This document shows positions 8,359 through 14,666 of a DNA stretch of 14,666 nt, piece after piece. Location of the stretch: NCBI GenBank assembly GCA_903907885.1, contig CAIVPY010000289.1:1-14666 (forward strand), written 5' to 3'. Source of the DNA: an uncultured Bacteroidota bacterium (lineage in GTDB: Bacteria; Bacteroidota; Bacteroidia; UKL13-3). The notes under the pieces were generated by a model that made no database searches, was not told the origin of the DNA, and saw only the letters and a program-made list of their open reading frames with translations. Each line of letters opens with the position of its first letter. Position 1 is the first letter of the stretch. A program made the position numbers and the translations under genes.

Positions 8359-8645
8359 GAAGATCAAAGCAGTTGTAATAGTTTAGGGCATGGCTACAGA
8401 ATTGAAAAATAATAAAGATGCCCTTAAAGATAGAGCCAAGAAGGAAATCATTTCACAGAAATTAGCACTAAGTCCTATAAATGAAAGCTACCAAAATGGA
8501 AACCAAAACCGAAAGCAATACTATTGGAACACTTCATTACCTAAACAAAATATATCTTTCAGACGCTTGGCTATGTGAAAAGAGATCTCCATAATGCAAC
8601 GAGTCCCTTTGAGTCTTAAATATTTTGGATGTAATGATCAAATAC

Positions 8646-9563
8646 TCATTTTGTGTTTTCAACTAACAAATTGACAAATGTCTCTTTAAGGTTAGGAAAT
8701 TTAAATTTATAACCAGCGTTTGTAATTTTTTCTGATGAAACTCTGCTCCCTTTTAAAAGCATTACAGACATTTCTCCAAAAATTATTTTCATTACAAGCG
8801 CAGGAATATTAGGAAACCATAATGGTTTTCTAAGCACAACAGCTAATGTCTTGGTAAAATCTCTGTTTGTTTTGTGATCAGGTGCTACGGCATTATAAAC
8901 TCCTTTCATTTGAGCATCTTCAATTGCTTTTATGTAGATGTCGCACAAGTCTTCAATATGTATCCAGGGCAAATATTGTTTGCCATTACCAATGGGTGAA
9001 CCAATTCCTAATTTGATGGGCGTTATCATTTTTGCCAATGCACCACCCTGTTTGGTTAGAACAATACCCGTTCTGATTTTTACTACCCTTATTCCCAATT
9101 CCTCAAATCTATCTGCTGCTTGTTCCCATTTTAGGCAAGTCTCTCCAAGAAAATCATTGGCAGGGGTGTCTGTTTCAGAAAATATTTTGTCTGTTGAAAT
9201 TGCTCCATAATATCCAATTGCTGATGCAGAAATAAATGCTTTTACTTGGTTTGTATTTTCTTTTAATTTTTCAAAAATCAATTGTGCAGATTTAACACGG
9301 CTGTCAATGATTATTTTTTTTCTTTTAGCTGTCCATTTGCTTTCACTGATGTTAGCTCCTGCAAGGTGAATTATATAATCGACTTTTTCTAAGGCTTCTT
9401 TTTCAATTTCATTTTTTTCAATGTCCCAAGTGTAAGTGTTTATTTCAGAACCATTCTTACTAGCTCTACCAAGTGTAGCAACGGAATATCCTTTGTCTTT
9501 TAATTTTTTACTGAGAAATCTTCCGACAACACCTGTGCCACCCGTAATTAATATTGTAGCCAT
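8646..9563 (-). CDS. TIGR01777/YfcH-type NAD(P)-dependent epimerase (SDR superfamily)
   Basis: This 305-residue protein matches the usual length of the TIGR01777 family. The N-terminal Rossmann motif GGTGVVG is at 8-14, and HLAGANI (66-72) and SASAIGYYG (112-120) are the characteristic SDR strands of this subfamily. WIHIEDL is at 200-206. The C-terminal part, LRKPLWFPNIPALVMKIIFG (244-263) followed by LLKGSRVSSEKITNAGYKF, is the DUF1731 domain that defines the family. The physiological substrate is not established; nucleotide-sugar epimerase names are by homology only. It begins 19 bp after the lipocalin stop on the same strand and is the last gene of the carotenoid cluster. Relatives are often neighbours of SRPBCC proteins, lipocalins and photolyases, which suits a role in light or oxidative stress; that is inference here. 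Confidence 0.9.
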   Translation of the reverse strand: MATILITGGTGVVGRFLSKKLKDKGYSVATLGRASKNGSEINTYTWDIEKNEIEKEALEKVDYIIHLAGANISESKWTAKRKKIIIDSRVKSAQLIFEKLKENTNQVKAFISASAIGYYGAISTDKIFSETDTPANDFLGETCLKWEQAADRFEELGIRVVKIRTGIVLTKQGGALAKMITPIKLGIGSPIGNGKQYLPWIHIEDLCDIYIKAIEDAQMKGVYNAVAPDHKTNRDFTKTLAVVLRKPLWFPNIPALVMKIIFGEMSVMLLKGSRVSSEKITNAGYKFKFPNLKETFVNLLVENTK

Positions 9564-9582
9564 TAAGTTTTGTATTTAGAAA

Positions 9583-10107
9583 TTACTTGCAAGATTGCGC
9601 AGTAAGCTGGAGCTTTGTTAAATCAAATTCCTTTTCTTTTAATCGAGATAGAATTTGCTGATAGATTGTGTTATCCATTTTAGGAGTTCTTGATAAAATC
9701 CATAAATATTTTCTGTTCGGATGGCTAACAACAGCGTAACTGTAATTATCTGCTAAATCAATTATCCAATATTTTCCTTTGAATGGCCAGAAAAATTGAA
9801 CTTTTAATTTTGCATTACCTGAATTCTTTTCAACAAAGGCTTTTCCTTTGATATATGATTGTTTGCCTGTAATACTATCTCTATTACATCTGTTTTCAAC
9901 AATTACATATCCTTTATCGCTTAAAGTGTATTCGGCCGTTGTGCATTGACAACCTTTTTGAAACCTTTGAGGGTAAGAAGCAATTTCATGCCATTTTCCT
10001 ACATAACTATTCAAGTCAACATTTGCAACAGTTTGCAATGGCTGAGAAAGTGCAATTGTTGTTGTCATAAGTATGGTTAGAATTAGATTAATAATTGTTT
10101 TGCTCAT
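9583..10107 (-). CDS. blc: Blc-type secreted lipocalin
   Basis: A 174-residue lipocalin. The lipocalin signature YVGKWHEIASYPQRFQ is at 35-50 and the Blc/apolipoprotein-D hallmark YLWILSRTP at 134-142, within a barrel of usual size. Residues 1-21 (MSKTIINLILTILMTTTIAL, then S) form a signal peptide; there is no lipobox cysteine, so it is probably a soluble periplasmic or exported protein and not a lipoprotein like E. coli Blc. Cysteines are at 53, 55, 74 and 173. The frame is open farther upstream to 10257, but that extension lies inside the lycopene cyclase gene and would bury the signal peptide, so the ATG at 10107 is chosen. It overlaps the cyclase gene by 20 bp. Blc proteins bind fatty acids and lysophospholipids; placement in a carotenoid operon raises a carotenoid or oxidised-lipid ligand as an inference. 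Confidence 0.92.
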   Translation of the reverse strand: MSKTIINLILTILMTTTIALSQPLQTVANVDLNSYVGKWHEIASYPQRFQKGCQCTTAEYTLSDKGYVIVENRCNRDSITGKQSYIKGKAFVEKNSGNAKLKVQFFWPFKGKYWIIDLADNYSYAVVSHPNRKYLWILSRTPKMDNTIYQQILSRLKEKEFDLTKLQLTAQSCK

Positions 10108-10810
10108 CGTCTTGACTTTTATGACTATTGAATTTACTTTTAAAATATTCGTAAAGAAAAATGTTAAGCAATACCAATTCAAATCCATAAAAAACATCTT
10201 CAAGAGGTATTGTAAATAATCGTATGCCAAGATTTTCAGAATCGTTGTACCATACAACAGCTTGTTGCAATCCGCTACCAGTGAGGGTGCCGTTTACTAT
10301 AAAAAAAGGAATGAGTAAAATTGGATAGATGATGACCAATTTAGCAAGCCAATTTATTTTCATGATATACTTTAGCAGAATTAGAATAATACCTAAACTG
10401 ATAAAAGTGTATGAAGTGTATAGATTAGTATAAAAATACATTCCTGTAAATAATAGTAAGGCAGAAAAAATTAGAACAAATATGCTTTCAGTTTTTTGTT
10501 TCCACCGAATCTCGAAAAACAAATTCAGACAATGATAGGTAAATACACACGAGAATGGAATACAGATGAAAAACAATATTTCTTCGAGAGGAAGATTGAA
10601 AAAATATATTCCTGAAATATAATCAGAATTAAATCCCCATACACCAATCTTAGTAAATAATATATCCCATCCAATAAATAGCAAGGCTATTAATACATTT
10701 GCAATTAGAAAAGATTTCAAATTCTTGTAAAATGAAATTTTTGGATGAAACGAAAAGACAAATGGAATAATTATGGTCAGAAAATCAATCCAGAAATATG
10801 TTAATTTCAT
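10088..10810 (-). CDS. crtY: Lycopene beta-cyclase, fused CrtYc-CrtYd-type membrane protein
   Basis: A 240-residue, strongly hydrophobic protein with about six or seven membrane segments. Two homologous halves each end in the cyclase signature: FNLPLEEILFF (71-81) and FTIPLEDVFYGF (199-210). Each is preceded by a G-x-W or G-x-G region (IGVWGFN 55-61; LTGSGLQQAVVWYND 176-190). This is the duplicated 'lycopene cyclase domain' (TIGR03462) found as separate CrtYc/CrtYd in actinobacteria and fused in Bacteroidota, archaea and fungal CarRA. It would cyclise lycopene ends to beta-ionone rings, giving beta-carotene in the inner membrane. It is unrelated to the FAD-dependent CrtY/CrtL. It starts with an ATGA 4-bp overlap with crtZ, consistent with translational coupling and direct hand-over of product. 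The symbol crtY is used in the functional sense. Confidence 0.93.
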   Translation of the reverse strand: MKLTYFWIDFLTIIIPFVFSFHPKISFYKNLKSFLIANVLIALLFIGWDILFTKIGVWGFNSDYISGIYFFNLPLEEILFFICIPFSCVFTYHCLNLFFEIRWKQKTESIFVLIFSALLLFTGMYFYTNLYTSYTFISLGIILILLKYIMKINWLAKLVIIYPILLIPFFIVNGTLTGSGLQQAVVWYNDSENLGIRLFTIPLEDVFYGFELVLLNIFLYEYFKSKFNSHKSQDDEQNNY

Positions 10811-11280
10811 ATTATAATTTTGGAATTTTTGTTGTTGAAATACTTAAATGGCACCCACAGCATTCCAAAACATTCACCATCTTCTTTACTCAAATGTTTG
10901 TGATGCATTTTATGCGCCCTGCGAATAGCTTTAAAGTAATTGTTGTCGGCATTTCGAAATAATTTAAATCGCTGATGAATATAAATTTCGTGAACGAAAA
11001 AATAGGCGAAACCATATATAGTGATTCCTAAACCAATCCAAAAAAGAAAATTGTAATCTTTTTGCATACCCAAAAATAAACCTGCAATGCCGGGCAAAGC
11101 AAAAATGAGAAAGAAAAAATCGTTACGTTCAAAAAATCCAAATGTGTCCTTTTTGTGATGGTCTTTATGCAAAAACCACAATAAACCGTGCATCACGAAT
11201 TTATGTGTGAACCAAGCAACTCCCTCCATACAAAGGAATGAAGCTAGAATAATTAATGAATTTATTAATATGTTTTCCAT
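10807..11280 (-). CDS. crtZ: Beta-carotene hydroxylase (membrane di-iron)
   Basis: Adds 3- and 3'-hydroxyls to beta-carotene, giving zeaxanthin, in the inner membrane. In the 157-residue product (start at 11280) the four histidine clusters of the fatty-acid hydroxylase superfamily are present: HKFVMH (26-31), HKDHH (38-42), HEIYIH (97-102) and HKMHH (123-127). They are set between hydrophobic segments (1-20, 54-72, 78-97). The frame can be read from a TTG at 11289 (nine bases upstream), but the ATG at 11280 lies one base after the SRPBCC stop (TAAT-ATG) and is preferred. Its stop overlaps the cyclase ATG. Without a ketolase in the window, zeaxanthin is the predicted end product of the visible set. 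Confidence 0.95.
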   Translation of the reverse strand: MENILINSLIILASFLCMEGVAWFTHKFVMHGLLWFLHKDHHKKDTFGFFERNDFFFLIFALPGIAGLFLGMQKDYNFLFWIGLGITIYGFAYFFVHEIYIHQRFKLFRNADNNYFKAIRRAHKMHHKHLSKEDGECFGMLWVPFKYFNNKNSKIII

Positions 11281-11281
11281 A

Positions 11282-11734
11282 TTATACAAACAATTTACTA
11301 AGAATGTCCCTTCTGTAGTTGAAAATCGAATCGATTTTTTTTCTTACCAATATTTCCTCTACCAATTTACCAATGAACCCCAAAGGTAATTCATAATTCA
11401 CCACATCTGTCATAAGCACTCCGTTGTTCAACTCCACAAAAGTATGTTTATGCTCCCAAGTTTTATAGGGTCCAATTGTTTGTATGTCTGTAAAATAGTT
11501 TTGATTTTGCACTTTGCAAATTTTAGTTTGCCATTTAAGCCTCACACCAAAAAGGGGTTTCACGGTGTAATCAATTTTCATTCCTTCATAAATTTCATCG
11601 TTTGTTAGAGTCGTCAAAATTTTGAAATCCAATTCGGGAGGAGTAATAGTAGATAGATTTTTGGGTGATGAAAAAAATGCCCAAGCTGTTTTTTTGTCAA
11701 TGGGTAGAAATTGTTCTGTTTTAAACTGACGCAT
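11282..11734 (-). CDS. SRPBCC-fold (START/Bet v 1-like) ligand-binding protein
   Basis: This 150-residue protein has the SRPBCC layout. A first strand and helix (QFLPIDKKTAWAFFSSPKNL, 8-27) are followed by the subfamily motif LSTITPPELDFKIL (27-40), then curved-sheet strands (KIDYTVKPLFGVRLKWQTKI; TIGPYKTWEHKHTF) and a long C-terminal helix (KLVEEILVRKKIDSIFNYRR). This subfamily was formerly annotated 'cell division inhibitor SulA-like' or COG4276 and has no demonstrated reaction; the fold binds hydrophobic ligands in a deep cavity. It is cytoplasmic (no signal peptide). It lies 11 bp after idi and one base before crtZ, so it is firmly inside the operon. Binding or presenting a carotenoid precursor to membrane enzymes is an inference. 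It recurs next to TIGR01777 epimerases in light-stress clusters, and that gene is also in this operon. Confidence 0.88.
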   Translation of the reverse strand: MRQFKTEQFLPIDKKTAWAFFSSPKNLSTITPPELDFKILTTLTNDEIYEGMKIDYTVKPLFGVRLKWQTKICKVQNQNYFTDIQTIGPYKTWEHKHTFVELNNGVLMTDVVNYELPLGFIGKLVEEILVRKKIDSIFNYRRDILSKLFV

Positions 11735-11745
11735 ATTTTTGTGAT

Positions 11746-12261
11746 TTATTTATATTGAATTTTTTTTACCCGAGGCAAACATATTTTCAACCACTCTGTA
11801 TAGTTTTTGGGATGAATTATAATATCCATTTCAAGGTTTTCAATACTCATGTATTTCCAATTTTTTACTTCTGATTTTTCAGGAATGGGCAAATCATCTG
11901 TAACTCCAAAATACACGTGGTCAAATTCATGTTCTGTTAAACCATTTTCAAATTGCACTTTATAAACAAAACTAAAAGCAAAATCTGTTTTGCAATTCAT
12001 CCCCATTTCTTGCATCAAGCGCCTTTCAACAGCCCATGAAATATCTTCACCAAACCTAGGATGACTACAACATGAGTTTGTCCATAAACCAGCAGAATGA
12101 TATTTTTCATCAGCTCTTTGTTGTAAAAGCAAGTCGCCTTTTGAATTAAATATAAAAATTGAAAATGCACGATGAAGTATTCCCAATTCATGTACAATTT
12201 GCTTTTCCATTTTGCCACATGGTTTATCATTTTCATCTACTAGTATTAAATATTCATTCAT
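11746..12261 (-). CDS. idi: Isopentenyl-diphosphate delta-isomerase, type I
   Basis: Interconverts IPP and DMAPP, setting the starter ratio for prenyl-chain synthesis. The 171-residue protein is a Nudix-fold type I enzyme with all hallmarks. Metal ligands H24, H30 and H67 and acids E110 and E112 are seen in HELGILHRAFS, WTNSCCSHPRF (60-70) and LTEHEFDHVYFG (108-119). The catalytic cysteine is C65 in the SCCSHP motif, aligning with the E. coli enzyme's SVCGHP cysteine. RRLMQEMG (80-87) is the Nudix-like helix. It begins on the A of the previous gene's stop (TAATG, one-base overlap), a sign of translational coupling. Type I Idi is dispensable in organisms making IPP and DMAPP by the MEP route, so its presence in a pigment operon suggests a flux-boosting role. 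Confidence 0.97.
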   Translation of the reverse strand: MNEYLILVDENDKPCGKMEKQIVHELGILHRAFSIFIFNSKGDLLLQQRADEKYHSAGLWTNSCCSHPRFGEDISWAVERRLMQEMGMNCKTDFAFSFVYKVQFENGLTEHEFDHVYFGVTDDLPIPEKSEVKNWKYMSIENLEMDIIIHPKNYTEWLKICLPRVKKIQYK

Positions 12262-12758
12262 TATTTAAAATTTTGTTTTTCTTTTATAGTTAAATGTTTA
12301 GAAGATTTTAAAAATGAAATAATCATATGCTTTAATTGCAAATCATTTACATTGGAGATATTTTTTAACAGAAATAATTTGTCATTTGAAATAGAATTAT
12401 AGTAACCTAGAAATGTGGGCGCATTGGATTGAATTGTAAATCGCAAATAATGAATTTCGATATTCGCATTGTCCACTTTAATACATTTTTCAAGTAAATT
12501 TTTTCCTTGGTTGAAATATGATAATTTGTTAATTGGATTCAAAACATATCTAGCCATCATCATTGTAGCACAAGCTCTATAAGCAGCCATTGTTGGATTG
12601 TTAAGTTCATTATATTCTTCCAAAATATTTGTTAGTTTTAAGCATGAATTTTCATTTGTTGAAGATGATTTAAACAATATCCTCACCTGATTTATAGTTA
12701 TATCAGCTGCCTGTGTTTTTGAACAGAGAAATATAAACAGAAAAACAATATTTCTCAT
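12261..12758 (-). CDS. Secreted protein of unknown function within the carotenoid operon
   Basis: A 165-residue protein with a short signal peptide (MRNIVFLFIFLCSKTQAADI, cleavage probably after TQA), so it is likely periplasmic. The mature part is mostly helical and TPR/SEL-like in rhythm: AAYRACATMMMARYVLNPIN (58-77), KLSYFNQGKNLLEKCIKVDN (78-97), then IEIHYLRFTIQSNAPTFLGY (99-118). I recall similar small proteins beside crt genes in other Bacteroidota, but they have no assigned function and I cannot name a family with certainty. It overlaps crtB by 4 bp (ATGA) and idi by 1 bp, so it is under the same transcription and translational coupling. What could use a periplasmic helper in carotenoid synthesis is unclear; membrane insertion or transport of the pigment is only a guess. 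Confidence 0.85.
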   Translation of the reverse strand: MRNIVFLFIFLCSKTQAADITINQVRILFKSSSTNENSCLKLTNILEEYNELNNPTMAAYRACATMMMARYVLNPINKLSYFNQGKNLLEKCIKVDNANIEIHYLRFTIQSNAPTFLGYYNSISNDKLFLLKNISNVNDLQLKHMIISFLKSSKHLTIKEKQNFK

Positions 12759-13591
12759 AATAGGTTCATCTTATATTGAAACATACTGTTTAACATCAAT
12801 CCAAATTTTTCTCCATTACTTATTCGTATTCTCTTGGATAGGATTTTTTGAGCAGATATGTTTTTTATCTTCCTAAATAATGAATTATAATATACATAAG
12901 CAAGATATACACCTAATTTGGATGATGTTGGAAGTTTTTTTATGCCAATTAAAGCTTCTTTAAAATCGTGTTCTATTTCACTTTCAATTTTTCGTTTTGT
13001 ACAGGTTGAAAATCTTGTTATATCAACATTAGGGAAATAGGTTCTTCCAAGAATTTGATAATCAGCTTTCATGTCTCTTAAAAAATTTATTTTCTGAAAT
13101 GCTGCACCAAGCTTCATGGCAAATGGTTTCAATTCATCGTATAGATTATTATTTCCTTCTGTAAAAACATGTAAACACATCAACCCGACTACTTCTGCAG
13201 AACCAAGAATATATTCCTCGTATTTCGCAGGAGTGTAGTTTACTTTGTCCAAATCCATTTCCATACTTTTCAAAAACGTGTCAATTAAATCATGGCTTAT
13301 ATTATATTGATGAACCACTTGTTGAAAAGAATTTAAAATTGGATTTAATGAAATTCTATTTTCAATAGCTTCGTATGTTTCATCTTTAAATTTCGCCAGT
13401 AAATATTTTTTATCAAATCCATCAAAACTGTCAACTATTTCGTCAGCAAATCTTACAAATCCATAAATGGAATAAATAGGATTACGTAGCTTGTTTTGCA
13501 GAAAATATATTCCTAACGAAAAGCTAGTGCTGTATGCACGAGTAGTTAGCTTACTACACTGCACTGACACATTATCAAATAGTAATTTCAT
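12755..13591 (-). CDS. crtB: Phytoene synthase
   Basis: Head-to-head condensation of two GGPP to 15-cis-phytoene, the committed carotenoid step. The 278-residue protein fits Bacteroidota CrtB length. Two aspartate-rich Mg-diphosphate sites are visible: FVRFADEIVDSF (45-56, with D50 and D54) and KINFLRDMKADYQILGRTYF (167-186, with D173 and D177), the latter being the squalene/phytoene synthase signature. ARG-type entry motif SKLTTRAYSTSF (13-24) and the ILGSAEVVGLM helix (128-138) are also typical. It starts inside crtI (17-bp overlap) and ends in an ATGA overlap with the next gene. A squalene or diapophytoene synthase is a less likely alternative; the neighbouring CrtI, CrtY and CrtZ favour C40 chemistry. 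Confidence 0.96.
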   Translation of the reverse strand: MKLLFDNVSVQCSKLTTRAYSTSFSLGIYFLQNKLRNPIYSIYGFVRFADEIVDSFDGFDKKYLLAKFKDETYEAIENRISLNPILNSFQQVVHQYNISHDLIDTFLKSMEMDLDKVNYTPAKYEEYILGSAEVVGLMCLHVFTEGNNNLYDELKPFAMKLGAAFQKINFLRDMKADYQILGRTYFPNVDITRFSTCTKRKIESEIEHDFKEALIGIKKLPTSSKLGVYLAYVYYNSLFRKIKNISAQKILSKRIRISNGEKFGLMLNSMFQYKMNLL

Positions 13592-14666
13592 GGTTTGTTT
13601 TGTTAAAATGTTTTATTAATTGATCGGATGCAATTTTGCCAGAGATTATTGAAGGAGGAACACCTGGACCTGGAACTGTTAGTTGACCTGCATAAAATAG
13701 ATTTTTAATTTTTATATTTTTTATTTTGGGTTTCAGATTAGCTGTTTGCATTAATGTATTTGCTAGTCCGTATGCATTACCATTGTATGAATTATAATCA
13801 AATATAAAATCGTTTATACAGTAGCTTTTTTTATAATCAATGTAACTTGATATATTTTCATTTACTTGATTTTCTAATCTTGAAATCATCATTTGAAAAT
13901 ATTTTTCGCGAAGTTCTTCCGTATCATTCAAGCCTGGTGCTATGGGCATTAATAAAAAAATATTTTCATGACCAAGGGGTGCTACGCTGTTATCAGATTT
14001 TGAAGGACAGCATACATAAAACAATGGTTTAGTGGGCCATTTAGGGGTTTTATAAATTTCTAAAGAATGTAGTTCAAGATCCTCATCAAAAAACAGTGTA
14101 TGGTGATTTAGTGCTGTTATTTTCTTACTTATTCCAAGATAATAAACCAAGCAAGAGGGAGCAAATGTTTTTTTCTTCCAATAATTATCAGAGTAGTTTC
14201 TATATTCTTTTGGTAATAATTTACTTTCTACATGATGGTAATCAGCTGAAGCTATAATGGCGTCACATTTAAATTCTTTACCATTCACAATAATATTTTT
14301 TGCATAACTATTTTCAATTTCAATTTTTTCGACAGTTGCATTCAAATGGAAATGTGCTCCACTATTTTTAGCCACATTTTCCATTGCTTCTATCACTTTT
14401 ATAAACCCACCTTGTGGATACCATGTTCCCAATTTTAGTCCTGCATAATTCATTAAACTATAAAGCGCAGGGGTGTCTTGAGGCATTGCTCCAAGAAACA
14501 AAACAGGGAATTCCATTAGTGCAATTAATTTCGGATTCGAAAAGTATTTTCTAACATGTTTACTGAAAGAGGAAAAAACCTGCAATCGGAAAACTCCTTT
14601 AATAAGATTTACATCTGCAAATTCGGCTAATGAAAGTCCTGGTTTATAAACTAAATTTTCAATACC
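13575..14666 (-). CDS. crtI: Phytoene desaturase, N-terminus beyond window edge
   Basis: FAD-dependent desaturase that converts phytoene to lycopene. 363 residues are visible, against roughly 480-500 for the family, so about 120-140 N-terminal residues, including the FAD GxGxxG motif, lie past the right edge. The frame can be read from a TTG at 14585, but this is a false start: 27 further in-frame codons upstream (GIENLVYKPGLSLAEFADVN, then LIKGVFRL) continue typical CrtI sequence to the edge. Hallmarks are ALYSLMNYAGLKLGTWYPQG, SADYHHVESKLL, NHHTLFFDEDLELHSLEIY, NAYGLANTLMQTANLKP and the C-terminal AGQLTVPGPGVPPSIISGKI, the FAD-binding and substrate signature. It overlaps crtB by 17 bp and is the first visible operon gene; any promoter and regulator are off-window. 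Confidence 0.96.
   Translation of the reverse strand, partial: GIENLVYKPGLSLAEFADVNLIKGVFRLQVFSSFSKHVRKYFSNPKLIALMEFPVLFLGAMPQDTPALYSLMNYAGLKLGTWYPQGGFIKVIEAMENVAKNSGAHFHLNATVEKIEIENSYAKNIIVNGKEFKCDAIIASADYHHVESKLLPKEYRNYSDNYWKKKTFAPSCLVYYLGISKKITALNHHTLFFDEDLELHSLEIYKTPKWPTKPLFYVCCPSKSDNSVAPLGHENIFLLMPIAPGLNDTEELREKYFQMMISRLENQVNENISSYIDYKKSYCINDFIFDYNSYNGNAYGLANTLMQTANLKPKIKNIKIKNLFYAGQLTVPGPGVPPSIISGKIASDQLIKHFNKTNHEITI

Larger units (their letters stand above)
8188..8645. other. Intergenic region between the surface-protein genes and the carotenoid operon
   Basis: This 458 bp stretch holds the untranslated leader of the 2089-aa gene (minus strand) and the downstream flank of the epimerase gene. 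It also contains a possible plus-strand microprotein (8269-8358) and two overlapping plus-strand frames of 62 and 37 codons (8390-8578, 8481-8594) that I do not accept as genes. An 8-base palindrome GAGATCTC lies at about 8582-8589, but it has no T-run and is too short for a terminator. I see no convincing intrinsic terminator for the carotenoid operon and no tRNA or insertion sequence. Confidence 0.6.

Noticed and set aside
8390..8578. 62-codon plus-strand ORF starting MATELKNNKDALKDRAKK
   Set aside because: No recognised family, no clear ribosome site or promoter, and an overlapping frame looks equally protein-like near its end. Too weak to annotate as a gene; kept as a finding only.
8582..8589. 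GAGATCTC palindrome as a transcription terminator
   Set aside because: The stem is only four base pairs with no loop and no following T-run.
10108..10257. N-terminal extension of the lipocalin frame up to 10257
   Set aside because: It lies wholly inside the lycopene cyclase gene and would put 50 residues before an evident signal peptide.
11281..11289. TTG start for crtZ at 11289
   Set aside because: An ATG nine bases downstream sits one base after the previous stop and gives a normal CrtZ N-terminus.
12015..12236. 73-codon minus-strand ORF within idi
   Set aside because: It lies in another frame of the complete, motif-perfect idi gene.

Overview
The window is AT-rich DNA from a member of the Bacteroidota. 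The clearest marks are a C-terminal type IX secretion (T9SS) sorting domain on a giant secreted protein, Bacteroidota-style dockerin and cohesin modules, and carotenoid enzymes (CrtI, CrtB, CrtZ, and a small membrane lycopene cyclase made of two fused halves) of the type found in Flavobacteriia, Chitinophagia and their relatives. No rRNA or tRNA is visible, so I do not place it below phylum. Every confident gene is on the minus strand.

Right half (about 8646-14666): a tightly packed carotenoid operon read right to left. The order is crtI (5' end outside the window), crtB, a small secreted protein of unknown function, idi, an SRPBCC-fold protein, crtZ, lycopene cyclase, a Blc-type lipocalin, and a TIGR01777/YfcH-type NAD(P)-dependent epimerase. 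Neighbours overlap or lie within 20 bp of each other throughout. Together the enzymes isomerise IPP/DMAPP (Idi), condense GGPP to phytoene (CrtB), desaturate it to lycopene (CrtI), cyclise it to beta-carotene (CrtY) and hydroxylate it to zeaxanthin (CrtZ). No ketolase is present in the window. The SRPBCC, lipocalin and TIGR01777 trio resembles light- and photo-oxidative-stress gene sets, which hints that the pigment operon belongs to such a regulon.

Middle (8188-8645): a 458 bp gap without a confident gene. It contains one possible 29-residue membrane microprotein on the plus strand and two overlapping, unconvincing short ORFs.

Left half (1-8187): two secreted surface proteins 13 bp apart, probably co-transcribed. 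The first (2089 aa) has a signal peptide, a long right-handed beta-helix made of two near-identical ~266-residue repeats and six ~200-residue repeats, then a dockerin, a cohesin-like domain and a T9SS sorting domain. The second is cut by the left edge (635 residues visible). It has a signal peptide, three cohesin-like modules alternating with two Ig-like modules, and the start of a Bacteroidota module that usually precedes a dockerin. It is open to the window edge on the minus strand and has no stop inside the window. The pair suggests a cell-surface or extracellular structure that may use cohesin-dockerin contacts.
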